The notes beneath the pieces were generated by a model, which was not told the origin of the DNA, made no database searches, and was given only the letters and a program-made list of their open reading frames with translations. The translations under genes and the position numbers were made by a program. A DNA stretch of 64,000 bases, taken from Pontibacter beigongshangensis. GTDB lineage: Bacteria; Bacteroidota; Bacteroidia; Cytophagales; Hymenobacteraceae. Below are positions 18,420 to 27,022 of this stretch, in pieces (the first letter of the stretch is position 1; every line of letters begins with the position of its first letter). The stretch lies in assembly GCF_014332515.1 (NCBI RefSeq), contig NZ_VFSD01000005.1, positions 124,001-188,000 on the forward strand. Reading direction: 5' to 3'.

Positions 18420-21400
18420 ATTGGCTGCGCCAGGGGTAACGATATAAAAAATGTAGTGCCTTTATCTTCCTCCGTCTCAAACCAGATACTTCCGCCTGCA
18501 TTTTCGATTCCCTTTTTCGCCACAGCCAGTCCTATACCCGAACCGGTGTATTTTGTACTGAAGTTTGGAATAAAGACCCTGTTACGGATATCAGCCGGGA
18601 TACCATTGCCATTGTCTTTGATAGAAATCAATACCTTCTGGTCTGGTTGAATCGCCAGGGATACGCATATCTGTGGTTGCCGGCTAGTGGGCACAGCCTG
18701 TATGGCATTTAGCAGCAGGTTATTAAAGCTCCTCACCATCAGGCTTTCATCTGCCAGCACCATCACTGGTTCAGTCGGTATAGTAGTTGTCATCGAGGCG
18801 GTGGCTGTGTCGTGGTGCAGGTCTACTGCTCTTCGCAGGGCTTCTGCCACATTCATCAGCTCTGCCTTCGGCTCCGGCATCGACGTAAAATTAGAGAACG
18901 ACGTGGCTATGTCGCTTAGTATATTTATCTGAGTAATAAGGGTATGCGAAATTTTATCGATCAGCTGTTCGGTGTTCGGCTTTTTCTCGGCAATGGCTTT
19001 CTGCAGGTACTGCAGCGACAGCTTCATGGGCGTAAGCGGGTTCTTGATCTCATGCGCCACTTGGCGTGCCATCTCACGCCATGCCGCCTCTTTCTCGCGC
19101 ATGGCCAGTTCTATCTTGTTCTGCTCCAGTGTCAGCAGCATCCTGTTATACTCTTGTACCAGCATTCCAATTTCGTCAGCGCCCTCGTAAGCCAGCATCT
19201 CATTTTTACCGGTCAGGGATGTCTGCTTCAGCTTATTTGCCAACATACGGAGGGGTACAGTTAGTGCCCGGGATGCAAAAAAAGTAAGCACGATAAACAT
19301 CATAAACATCACGGTAAAGATGTTCATGATGGTCGTGATCAGCTCGATCAGTTTCAGGTCCAGCTGTTTCTCGGAGTTAAAGAACGGGATGCCGATAAAG
19401 CCTGCGATCTGATCGGAGTTCTCACCTTCGTGCAGCGGCAGATAAACGGCATTGAAGGTCAGGTTACCGGCTTGCTCATCCAGGAGCACGCGCAGGGCCT
19501 GCCGTTCCGAAATGGCCGCAAAAGCTTCCGGGTTTATCAGCTGCGATAGCAGGCCCGCTTCAAAAATCAGGGGTTGGCTGGTAACCAGCAGTCTGCCATG
19601 CCGGTTATACACATTTATATCAGCTTCCGAAATAGAGGCGACTTCCATTACATGGCGCAACAGCCAGTTCTTCTGCACCATCAGGTCCCGGCTTAGTACC
19701 GTCCTCAGGTTGTGCTGCACGGCCTCTCCCCGCTGCTCATAGGAGCGCATCAGGTCTTTTTGGTATGAGGCGGTAACCAGGCTGGCTGTTACAATGCTCA
19801 CCAGCAGCAATGGAAGCAATATACCAAAGTTCAGGAAAATCTGAATTTTGGTGCTGAAATTAGGGCTATAGTCCTTAAACCGGTCTCGTTGCAGCAGCAG
19901 GAACAGCAGAACAATAACAATGATGCCTGCGGTAAAAAACAGGAATAGGAAAGAGAAGTTAGAGAGCAGTTCCCGGCCCCCATACTGCTCCGTGGTTATA
20001 ATAAGCACCTGCTCCGGCGATTCCTCATCACGGATGCCCAAATGGTGATGTTCCTCGTGTGTAGTTCCGTTTCTATAAAACTCGCTCCTGTTCAACAGCG
20101 ATTTGCTGAAGTTGGTGGCATAATCGTAATCTCCTTCGCTGTAACTGAGCTTGCCGCTGTCGTAGAGGGCATAGCTCAGCATGTCGGCTCTGAAAGGCTG
20201 ATTGTTTTTCTGATCCACCAGCAGCTCCGGTACCACGCTGTTTGGGAGCAGCTTCTTCAGGCTCAGCTGCAGAATAATGGTGCCGCTCTGCCAGTTGTTG
20301 ATCGGCACCTGAATTACCTTCAGGTAGGTGCGGGTGTTGAACCTTGCCGGGTCCCGAACCAGGAACAGGTCCTTGTACTCCGTCCTGGTCTGAGGGGTAT
20401 TGTACCTGGCCAGCAGCTCGTGCAGCGTCGGCACTGCACTGTCTGCACTCTCCAGCGCCAGCCCTTGGCTGTCGAACAGCAGCACGCTGGTCTCGTATTT
20501 GTCGAAGTAGTCGCGGAGGTACTGTTTGGATATTTTTCGCCTGATAAAATCGGGGTCCACGTAAGGGCCCTTCATTTTCAGTTGAATAAGCGGGTCGGTG
20601 GCTATTTTGGCAGCCACGCCATCCAGCAGGTACTCCCCAGCCACATCGTTGTCTGCCAGAATGGTGCGCCCGAACTTTTGCTTGTACTCCTTTAACTCGT
20701 TCTGGTAATGGGTGTAAAGCGCTGTAGCGCCTGTTAGGGCACTTATCGAAATTACCAGGAAAACAAACAGGTAGCTGCGATACGGGAAACTTACGGCATG
20801 GCGGTACCGTGCCGTAAGCACCACCAGCACCCAAAAACCAGCTCCGGCCACCACCAATCCGCTTAAGAATGGCACCAGCCACAACGACATTATCAACAGG
20901 CCCGCTGTAAGCACCCAGAGCACTTTATAAGCCCAGGCCTTCTCTACCTGCTGCAGCAGTACCGACACCACCGTAGCCAGTATAAACGTGAAGACACAGA
21001 GCGACATCGTGTGCACAAACATCACTCCGTAAATAATAAACTTATACTTGGTTATATCAAGCGACTGGCTTATGTCCAGCACCAGCGGTGAGTTGTGGTA
21101 AATGCCGTAGTAAAACTGATACAACATACCCAGGAGCAGAAACATAGCAACAAAACACGCGGTTATCAGCTGCCTGACCTGCCTCTGTGGCAAGGTTTTC
21201 AGTTGCCTTGTTACCTCATTTTTACCGAACAGGTAAGCTGCCGCCCAGGCCAGGAGCCCCAGCATAAGCATATTAATGGCTAAATCGCCTACAGAGGGCG
21301 ACCAGAACGAAGACGCATACACACTCGGGTCAAAAAGCCCGATCTCTGCCAGGCGAAACGGCAGGTTGAGCACCAGCAGCAGAAAACGGAAGGTTATCAG

Positions 21401-22129
21401 CAGGATCAACAGCCCGAAAATGCCCTCGTTGTGTTTCCCCCTCCTCAACAGGATCCTGCTCCGGAATGCAGCGAACAGAACGAACAGAAGAACGCCCAAA
21501 GAAAAGAGCAACAGTTTGAAAGAATAGGACCCTGCTTCTGCTCTGGCAGCACCAAAATCAAGTGAAAACAGAAACTGATTTTGACTGGTGCTGATATGAG
21601 GCAATTGTGGTACCGGCTCCAGCACAAGGGCAGCAGCTGTATTTCCGAATATGCTTTTCTGAAGCCCCGAAGAGAGGTAATCATTACTGATCCGGTAATC
21701 AATCTGGAGCGGAATAAAGACCAGAATATCGAAGCCGCCTGCCCGGTGTGGCACGACCACAAAAGCGCCATACGCATTCCGAACAGTAATGGGACTCGTA
21801 GTCTTGGGCGGATAATCCAGGTCAGGAATAATGGTATGGTCGGACCAGAAGACCAGCCGGTCTTGTTTATAAACAAACGTGGGGTAGGTCGTCTGTTGAA
21901 GCAAGCGCGAAAAAGAAACATCATGCTCTACCAGTTGGTTACCAACATGGCGGGCATCCCGGTTGGCTTCGTCGATGGAGGCCGCTACCCGCTCACTGAT
22001 TTTCGCCACTACCGACTCGTAATTAGCGGCGGGTTTTGAAGCCAGGAAATTGAAGTGCAGGGCCGCTGTGCCGAAAAAACACAGCAGCGAGGCAATTAAT
22101 AAAAGAACAGGCGCAATCTTCCGATTCAA
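18416..22129 (-). CDS. Large NtrY-like membrane sensor histidine kinase
   Basis: A kinase of 1237 residues, much larger than usual. The N-terminus has a membrane segment and an extracytoplasmic region. Many hydrophobic segments follow between about 200 and 480 (LLLFSLGVLLFVLFAAF, LLGLLAWAAAYLF and others), then a second large sensor region. Another membrane segment precedes a HAMP-like linker (SRALTVPLRMLANKLKQTSL). The catalytic core is intact: H-box VAHEIKNPLTPMKLSLQYL with His at about 1026, N-box FNNLLLNAIQAV, and G-boxes DNGNGIP and GSGIGLAVAKKGIENAGG. HEIKNPLTPMKLS is characteristic of the NtrY group. No response regulator lies next to it, so its partner is elsewhere. It is the first gene of a two-gene unit with the outer-membrane protein. 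Confidence 0.93.
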   Translation of the reverse strand: MNRKIAPVLLLIASLLCFFGTAALHFNFLASKPAANYESVVAKISERVAASIDEANRDARHVGNQLVEHDVSFSRLLQQTTYPTFVYKQDRLVFWSDHTIIPDLDYPPKTTSPITVRNAYGAFVVVPHRAGGFDILVFIPLQIDYRISNDYLSSGLQKSIFGNTAAALVLEPVPQLPHISTSQNQFLFSLDFGAARAEAGSYSFKLLLFSLGVLLFVLFAAFRSRILLRRGKHNEGIFGLLILLITFRFLLLVLNLPFRLAEIGLFDPSVYASSFWSPSVGDLAINMLMLGLLAWAAAYLFGKNEVTRQLKTLPQRQVRQLITACFVAMFLLLGMLYQFYYGIYHNSPLVLDISQSLDITKYKFIIYGVMFVHTMSLCVFTFILATVVSVLLQQVEKAWAYKVLWVLTAGLLIMSLWLVPFLSGLVVAGAGFWVLVVLTARYRHAVSFPYRSYLFVFLVISISALTGATALYTHYQNELKEYKQKFGRTILADNDVAGEYLLDGVAAKIATDPLIQLKMKGPYVDPDFIRRKISKQYLRDYFDKYETSVLLFDSQGLALESADSAVPTLHELLARYNTPQTRTEYKDLFLVRDPARFNTRTYLKVIQVPINNWQSGTIILQLSLKKLLPNSVVPELLVDQKNNQPFRADMLSYALYDSGKLSYSEGDYDYATNFSKSLLNRSEFYRNGTTHEEHHHLGIRDEESPEQVLIITTEQYGGRELLSNFSFLFLFFTAGIIVIVLLFLLLQRDRFKDYSPNFSTKIQIFLNFGILLPLLLVSIVTASLVTASYQKDLMRSYEQRGEAVQHNLRTVLSRDLMVQKNWLLRHVMEVASISEADINVYNRHGRLLVTSQPLIFEAGLLSQLINPEAFAAISERQALRVLLDEQAGNLTFNAVYLPLHEGENSDQIAGFIGIPFFNSEKQLDLKLIELITTIMNIFTVMFMMFIVLTFFASRALTVPLRMLANKLKQTSLTGKNEMLAYEGADEIGMLVQEYNRMLLTLEQNKIELAMREKEAAWREMARQVAHEIKNPLTPMKLSLQYLQKAIAEKKPNTEQLIDKISHTLITQINILSDIATSFSNFTSMPEPKAELMNVAEALRRAVDLHHDTATASMTTTIPTEPVMVLADESLMVRSFNNLLLNAIQAVPTSRQPQICVSLAIQPDQKVLISIKDNGNGIPADIRNRVFIPNFSTKYTGSGIGLAVAKKGIENAGGSIWFETEEDKGTTFFISLPLAQPI

Positions 22130-22348
22130 AGCAGATCAGTTTATCTACGAAAATAAGTAAAACGAAACAGAAGCACTATTCCTGAACCGGAAATCAGTGC
22201 TGCTCGCTATAACTATGCTCGAATTTAGTGCCAGAAAAGAAATGAAGCGTCAGGATACGGGCATACCTGCATGATGAAAGTCCAAACGTAGTACCTTCAG
22301 GTTAGTTTCGCCGGGTCACTCAGCGGTGTGTAAAGGGCTGCTTGTATG

Positions 22349-22391
22349 AATTATTCTAATGAAAAAAGACCTCCGGAGAACTCTGCTGCTA
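22349..22391 (+). repeat. Interspersed CCGGAG element, copy 6
   Basis: AATTATTCTAATG, AAAAAAGA, CCTCCGGAG, then AACTCTGCTGCT. First of three copies in the same direction with spacing of about 119 and 151 bases. Confidence 0.88.
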
Positions 22392-22467
22392 CTCCGCCTG
22401 CTATGCGACAGGTGTTACCGGCATGCTCTCAGGGGCCGATTAAGAATAGCCTGTTTGGTATCGGGGA

Positions 22468-22512
22468 AATTATTCTAATAAAAAGGGCCCTCCAGAACAT
22501 ATTTCTGCCGCC
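22468..22512 (+). repeat. Interspersed CCGGAG element, copy 7
   Basis: AATTATTCTAAT, AAAAAGGG, CCCTCCAGA (core with one change), then TTTCTGCCGCC. Confidence 0.82.
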
Positions 22513-22618
22513 CTTATCAGATGCCAGACGCTTTGTCCGAATCTTCAAATAGATAACCTAAGCCCCAGAATGCTCAGGATGAAAAGATGAACAGGAGAGC
22601 TACTTGAGAGGATGACTG

Positions 22619-22653
22619 ATTATTCTAATAAAAATGGACCTCCGGAGGCCTTG
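22619..22653 (+). repeat. Interspersed CCGGAG element, copy 8
   Basis: ATTATTCTAAT, AAAAATGGA, CCTCCGGAGG, then CCTTGCGG; the CTG arm is weak. It lies about 50 bases past the stop of the minus-strand gene at 22702. Confidence 0.82.
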
Positions 22654-22701
22654 CGGATGGTGCTGTCGAAATCTGCCAATATGGTTCCTGCTCAGGATGA
22701 T

Positions 22702-22971
22702 TCAGGCATTTTTCTTCCGGCTGCTCTTGTACCATAAAAACCCTATGGTGCCTACCAGAAGATACGGAATAGCCATCAGGTACAGAATACCTGTGTTAAG
22801 TCCGGAGCCAACATCAGATTCCGGCTCTGAGCTTCCTGTGCCTACATTAGACTCTACCGTGGCCCGGCACATGGCACATTGCCCGTTAACTGTTGTAGAC
22901 ACTAAAGAGAAAGTGAATACTATCCCAACCAACAAAAATATTTTTCGGATTCTATCGCTCATCATCTTCAT
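22702..22971 (-). CDS. Small membrane protein with CxxC motif at the end of the oxidase operon
   Basis: An 89-residue protein with an N-terminal hydrophobic signal or anchor (IFLLVGIVFTFSLVSTTVNG), then QCAMCRATVESN with a CxxC pair, a short polar loop, a second membrane helix (LNTGILYLMAIPYLLVGTIGFLWY) and a basic tail. The layout puts the CxxC in the periplasm. No named family comes to mind. As the last gene of a cytochrome oxidase and assembly-factor block, a role in metal or thiol handling during oxidase maturation is possible, but that is inference. Met at residue 4 is an alternative start. Confidence 0.75.
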   Translation of the reverse strand: MKMMSDRIRKIFLLVGIVFTFSLVSTTVNGQCAMCRATVESNVGTGSSEPESDVGSGLNTGILYLMAIPYLLVGTIGFLWYKSSRKKNA

Positions 22972-23009
22972 TTTAAAAGGGTATTTTTACTGTTTTCACG
23001 GATGGTCAT

Positions 23010-23035
23010 CAATTATTCTATTGCCGATGCCCCCG
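23010..23035 (+). repeat. Degenerate interspersed element
   Basis: AATTATTCTA followed by TTGCCGATGCCCCC keeps the AT arm but not the palindromic core. It lies between the CxxC gene and the DUF420 gene. It may be a decayed copy or chance. Confidence 0.35.
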
Positions 23036-23130
23036 GTTATTGCGAGGAAAAAGCCGCTCCTGTTACCTTAGTTTGAGCCGGTAAGAGCTTGCCACTCAAG
23101 CACCACATTAGCTACAGCCCAGGTCGTTAC

Positions 23131-23694
23131 CTACTGTTGCCATACGTAATATGGCGAGATCAGGACATATACCAGCACACCCGTTATAGCCACATACAAC
23201 CAGATCGGGAAGGTCCAGCGGGAAATACGCCTGTGCTTTGCCCGCTGATCTGTAATTCCAAAATATACCGAAAGCAGTACCAATGGCACGATCACAACGG
23301 CTAACACGATGTGCGTAAGCAGTATGAAATAGTAAAATATTTTGAGAAATCCATCGCCGCCATAAATGGTCCGTTCTCCCAGAAAGTGATAGGTAACGTA
23401 CGAAACCAGGAATACGGCCGACAAACCAAAAGCAGTAAGCATAGCAGCCCTGTGGTTTAGAATCCGGCCTCGCTTTATGTTGACGTAACCAATTACGAGC
23501 GTAATGGCCGTAAGGGAGTTCAGAATGGCATGGAAAGTAGGCAGAAAAGAAACATCAGCCTTTGCTCCTCCTTCTTTCGGCATAAAGAACAGCATGGCCA
23601 CCACTACCGGAATGAGCACAGATAAGATGGCAATAAGAATCAGAAACTTTTTGTCTTTCTGCGTGCCCAGATTACTTGCTTTTACTGTATTCAT
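23131..23694 (-). CDS. DUF420 membrane protein
   Basis: A 187-residue protein with five hydrophobic helices: FLILIAILSVLIPVVVAMLFF, FHAILNSLTAITLVIGYV, AAMLTAFGLSAVFLVSYVTYHF, FYYFILLTHIVLAVVIVPLVLL, and a final one near the C-terminus. Conserved His residues lie in TFHAILN and VTYHFLGERTIYGG, and a histidine in LTHIVLA completes the pattern of DUF420 (CtaM/YozB-like) proteins. In Gram-positive bacteria such proteins help cytochrome oxidase activity or assembly. Its start overlaps the end of the SCO gene by 23 bases, so the two are made together. Confidence 0.88.
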   Translation of the reverse strand: MNTVKASNLGTQKDKKFLILIAILSVLIPVVVAMLFFMPKEGGAKADVSFLPTFHAILNSLTAITLVIGYVNIKRGRILNHRAAMLTAFGLSAVFLVSYVTYHFLGERTIYGGDGFLKIFYYFILLTHIVLAVVIVPLVLLSVYFGITDQRAKHRRISRWTFPIWLYVAITGVLVYVLISPYYVWQQ

Positions 23695-24340
23695 CCAACA
23701 GAACGTTTATTTCAATGATCAATCTATCCACATCCTCCCGATCTGTGCCGTCGTATATGCCACGCACACGCCTGTTTTTATCAACAAGCAGAAACTTTTC
23801 GCTATGAATAAAGTCCTGCTGGCCGGCCACCTGCTGTACTGGCAGGTAAAACCCCTTTTCAGCCAGAGTATAAATCTCCTGACGGTCGCCGGTCAGGAAA
23901 AACCATTTTTCAGAATCTGCCCCATACATGGCCGCATATTCCTGCAATACTTCTACCGAGTCATGCTCGGGGTTTACGGTAAACGATACCAGTTTCACAT
24001 CCGGCACATCCTGGAACCTCTCCTGCACACGCGTCATCTGCGACGACATTTTTTTGCAGACATCAGGGCAGGAAGCAAAGAAGAAGTTTGCTACATACAT
24101 ACTGCCATCCAGATCTTCCGCGCTAATGGCCTGTCCCTCCTGCGAGGTCAGTGCAAACGGCGGAATCTGCTTAAAAACCGTATCACCGGCAGCATCTACT
24201 ATTATTTCTCCTTGCTCATCGACTTCCGGGAAATAATGTTTCAAGGTAAAATGGTGCTCACCAAAAGTACCTATAAATAAAAAAACAAGAACAGGCACTA
24301 ATAGTAGGAGACCTAATATTAGTGCCTTTACAGGATTCAT
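23672..24340 (-). CDS. SCO1/SenC-family copper chaperone
   Basis: A 222-residue protein with an N-terminal membrane anchor (residues 5-25) and a thioredoxin-like domain. The copper site is complete: CPDVC (C91 and C95) and the distal histidine in QDFIHSEKFLLVD. SCO proteins deliver copper to the CuA centre of oxidase subunit II in the periplasm, which fits its position in the same block as the CuA-containing subunit II. It lies 9 bases after the subunit IV gene and overlaps the DUF420 gene. Confidence 0.93.
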   Translation of the reverse strand: MNPVKALILGLLLLVPVLVFLFIGTFGEHHFTLKHYFPEVDEQGEIIVDAAGDTVFKQIPPFALTSQEGQAISAEDLDGSMYVANFFFASCPDVCKKMSSQMTRVQERFQDVPDVKLVSFTVNPEHDSVEVLQEYAAMYGADSEKWFFLTGDRQEIYTLAEKGFYLPVQQVAGQQDFIHSEKFLLVDKNRRVRGIYDGTDREDVDRLIIEINVLLDEYSKSK

Positions 24341-24349
24341 AATAATGGA

Positions 24350-24697
24350 TTAGTTAAAATAATTTTTTACAGATTCAAAATAGTAGCTTCCTTCAGAAAT
24401 AAGGGCCACCATAAGCCAAATTACAAGCGCCATCGGGATTAGGATTGACCATATCAAAGCTTTTGATTCGTGCTTTAAGTGCATGAACTCCGCCACAATA
24501 TAGAACGCTTTAAAGATGGTGAGAATAATAAAAATAGCGTTTCGGAGAGTACCGGCATCCATCGTGAAGGCAAACAAGAACTCTACCGCAGTTAGCGCTA
24601 CCAGTATGAAGAAGGTTTTCCAGATGACTTTTGTCTGCGGCTTCGGAATATCTCCAGCCTGGTCAAAATCGTTAGAATGATCAGCATGCATTGCCAT
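24350..24697 (-). CDS. Cytochrome c oxidase subunit IV-like protein
   Basis: A 115-residue protein with three membrane helices (TFFILVALTAVEFLFAFTM, NAIFIILTIFKAFYIVAEF, LIWSILIPMALVIWLMVALI). AEFMHLKHESK between helices two and three is the hallmark of the prokaryotic subunit IV/CyoD-like family. It is a small accessory subunit thought to stabilise the heme-copper oxidase. It lies between subunit III and SCO. Confidence 0.87.
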   Translation of the reverse strand: MAMHADHSNDFDQAGDIPKPQTKVIWKTFFILVALTAVEFLFAFTMDAGTLRNAIFIILTIFKAFYIVAEFMHLKHESKALIWSILIPMALVIWLMVALISEGSYYFESVKNYFN

Positions 24698-24765
24698 AAC
24701 TTTCAGTATCTATATTTTTAAACGACTAAAAAGTCTATTTATTGAATTATCGTCTTTATATGTAA

Positions 24766-25512
24766 TCAGATCAGGTAGAAGAATGTGAACACGAATACCC
24801 ACACCAAATCTACAAAGTGCCAGTACAGGCCAACTTTTTCTACCATTTCGTAATGACCACGCTTATGGTATACGCCATTAACCGTGTTAATAAAGATCAT
24901 GATCAGCATGATAAAGCCCGAGAACACGTGCAAGCCATGGAAACCTGTAATAAAGAAAAACAGGTCAGCGAACAAAGGCGGGCCGTATTGGTTTACTGTC
25001 AGGTTAGCTCCAATAATCTGGGTACCGTCCGAAAGGGTCATCCCGATGCCGTCGCCGGCAATAAAGTGAGCCCATTCCCATGCCTGGCAGCCCAGGAAAG
25101 TAGCACCAAACAAAATTGTCCAAAGCAACCATTTCTGCACGTCGTTTTTATCCATTCTATGTCCTGCCTCCACGGCTAGCACCATGGTTACGGAGCTAAG
25201 AATCAGGATCATGGTCATTAAGGCTACGAAGGCAAGCGGCAGGTCCATGCCATGAAGACCAGGAAAGGCGTTGTATACTTTTTCCGGTATTGGCCACCAT
25301 TCCGTTGAAAATGTAAAATTCTCAGGGTCGCCCGTATAAGGCAGGTGGCTATGACGTGTAAGGCCGTAAACTATCAGAAAGGCACCAAACGTAAATGCAT
25401 CTGACAGCAGGAAAAACCACATCATGAGTTTCCCATAGCTCGCTTTTAAGGGCTCGTTGCCACCGTCCCATGTACCCGAATTTGGTGCTTCCAGCGTAGT
25501 TGAAGTAGACAT
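24766..25512 (-). CDS. Cytochrome c oxidase subunit III (second copy)
   Basis: A 248-residue protein of the heme-copper oxidase subunit III family. Motifs are the first helix LMMWFFLLSDAFTFGAFLIVYGL, the central QAWEWAHF, and the last part FFITGFHGLHVFSGFIMLIM with HFVDLVWVFVFTFFYLI. The HGLHV and W-H-FVD-VW signatures are those of subunit III. It is the longer of two neighbouring subunit III genes. The paired arrangement may mean each covers a different face of subunit I, or that one binds the Act complex; this is inferred. Confidence 0.93.
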   Translation of the reverse strand: MSTSTTLEAPNSGTWDGGNEPLKASYGKLMMWFFLLSDAFTFGAFLIVYGLTRHSHLPYTGDPENFTFSTEWWPIPEKVYNAFPGLHGMDLPLAFVALMTMILILSSVTMVLAVEAGHRMDKNDVQKWLLWTILFGATFLGCQAWEWAHFIAGDGIGMTLSDGTQIIGANLTVNQYGPPLFADLFFFITGFHGLHVFSGFIMLIMIFINTVNGVYHKRGHYEMVEKVGLYWHFVDLVWVFVFTFFYLI

Positions 25513-25533
25513 ATTGATATAATATAAACGTGT

Positions 25534-26121
25534 TTAGTTAAATATTCTTAAAAATATATATAAATATAGCCAAAGTCCCCCTAAAAAGTGCCAGTAGACT
25601 GTACATAACTGTATACGCAGCATACTTTTAGAGTGCACCTTAAATTTAAAGCTGGCCCTGAGCACTATTAACAGGAACACAAGACCCGTAATTAAGTGAA
25701 AACCATGTACCCCCGTTAGTACATACATAAATGAACCTGCAGGGTTACTTTCGGAGCCTCCAAAAAATACATTATTATTCACCAGGTCGCCCCAGGCATT
25801 AAGCTGGCCAAACAGAAAAGCGAGGCCAAGACCAATAGTGAGCAGCAACATAATTTTAACCAATGGCAGGTTATTTTTGCTGGCAGCATTATGCGCCAGT
25901 TGCATAGACACACTGCTCAGCAAAATGATTGCTGTGTTTATAAGAAAGGCGGCAGGCAGATCAAACTCTAACCAGTTGCCTTCTGATCGTCTTACAATGT
26001 AGGCGCTTGTAAAAGCTGCAAACATCATAATTATACTAATAATAATCAACCACAGTGAGAATTTAAGCGGATGCACCCCGGTCGGGGTATTCTCTTCATC
26101 TAATTTATTAGCTACCATCAT
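25534..26121 (-). CDS. Cytochrome c oxidase subunit III (first copy)
   Basis: About 195 residues from the ATG at 26121 (MMVANKLDEENTPTGVHPLKFSLWL). I prefer this start to 26145 because it lies 4 bases after the ctaB stop and removes a non-homologous extension. Subunit III hallmarks are present: helix one LWLIIISIIMMFAAFTSAYIVRR, then MYVLTGVHGFHLITGLVFLLIVL and the final YWHFLGGLWLYLYIFL. It is shorter than the copy downstream and only partly similar to it, so the two are old paralogues rather than a recent duplication. Confidence 0.9.
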   Translation of the reverse strand: MMVANKLDEENTPTGVHPLKFSLWLIIISIIMMFAAFTSAYIVRRSEGNWLEFDLPAAFLINTAIILLSSVSMQLAHNAASKNNLPLVKIMLLLTIGLGLAFLFGQLNAWGDLVNNNVFFGGSESNPAGSFMYVLTGVHGFHLITGLVFLLIVLRASFKFKVHSKSMLRIQLCTVYWHFLGGLWLYLYIFLRIFN

Positions 26122-26125
26122 TACG

Positions 26126-27022
26126 TTACACTTTATCCAACACAAAAGCTATCTGCACGATAGGCAGATATAAAAAAGATCCAAACATAATGCTCATGGC
26201 CGCTTTTTTAGAGCAAGTGCGCATCAGATAAAATGTCTGGGCAAGAAAAAGCACACCACAAACAACTGCCACCAGAGCAGAGGTAGCACCTGTCATTCCG
26301 AACTGCAAAGGCAATAGACTGAGCGGAATAAGTACGAGCGTGTAAATCATGATCTGGATAGCAGTCTTAAGATTTTTTCCACCCGACATGGGCAGCATCT
26401 TAAATCCGGCTTTCTTGTAGTCATCATCCAATACCCAGGCAATGGCCCAAAAATGCGGAAACTGCCAGATAAACTGTATCCCGAATAAGATCCAGGCCTC
26501 TACTCCCAGTATGCCCGTTGCTGCAGCCCAACCAATCAGGGGTGGCAGCCCACCGGGAATGGCCCCTATGAAAACACATATAGGACTTATGCGTTTCATC
26601 GGTGTATAAACGAACCCGTACAGGACCAGAGATAAGAGCGAGAGCAGGGCAGCTAAGGGATTAAACACAAACCACAGAATACTTAGCCCAACAAGCCCGA
26701 TAATTGCTCCAAATACAGCGGCCTCCATAACGCTGAGATTGCCGGTTGGCAGTGGGCGCTTGGCAGTGCGCTTCATCAGTTTATCCAGGTCTTTCTCCAG
26801 GATCTGGTTAATGATATTGGCCGCGCCTGTCACCAATAAGCCGGCCATAAACACCAGTGCCACATGCAGATACGAGGTATCCATCCTGCCAAGAATAAAA
26901 CCTATAGCACTGGAGAAAGCAACTACAAAACTTAATCTGAACTTTAATAGCTTAAAGTACTCTGTTGCTTTATTTGTCATGAATAAACCGGACAATACCA
27001 GATTTGATTTCTGTGCGTACAT
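26126..27022 (-). CDS. ctaB: Protoheme IX farnesyltransferase (heme O synthase)
   Basis: CtaB transfers a farnesyl group to heme B, giving heme O, the precursor of heme A. The protein is 298 residues from ATG 27022, or 284 from the internal Met at 26980 (MTNKATEYFKLLKFRLSFVV), which resembles the usual start. The prenyltransferase motif NIINQILEKDLDKLMKRTAKRPLPTG carries the Asp-rich metal-binding site, and the second motif DDDYKKAGFKMLP is also present. Hydrophobic helices fill the rest. The ctaA stop and the first ATG overlap (TAATG), so the longer start may be used by coupling. It adjoins ctaA, which acts next in the pathway. Confidence 0.95.
   Translation of the reverse strand: MYAQKSNLVLSGLFMTNKATEYFKLLKFRLSFVVAFSSAIGFILGRMDTSYLHVALVFMAGLLVTGAANIINQILEKDLDKLMKRTAKRPLPTGNLSVMEAAVFGAIIGLVGLSILWFVFNPLAALLSLLSLVLYGFVYTPMKRISPICVFIGAIPGGLPPLIGWAAATGILGVEAWILFGIQFIWQFPHFWAIAWVLDDDYKKAGFKMLPMSGGKNLKTAIQIMIYTLVLIPLSLLPLQFGMTGATSALVAVVCGVLFLAQTFYLMRTCSKKAAMSIMFGSFLYLPIVQIAFVLDKV

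Larger units (their letters stand above)
22130..22701. other. Gap with three same-direction interspersed elements
   Basis: 572 bases between the kinase start and the end of the respiratory block. It holds element copies 6, 7 and 8. The frame at 22346-22552 runs through two of them and is rejected as a gene. Confidence 0.6.

Noticed and set aside
20073..20882. 269-codon frame inside the sensor kinase gene
   Set aside because: Same-strand shadow in another frame, with proline/arginine-rich composition typical of artefacts.
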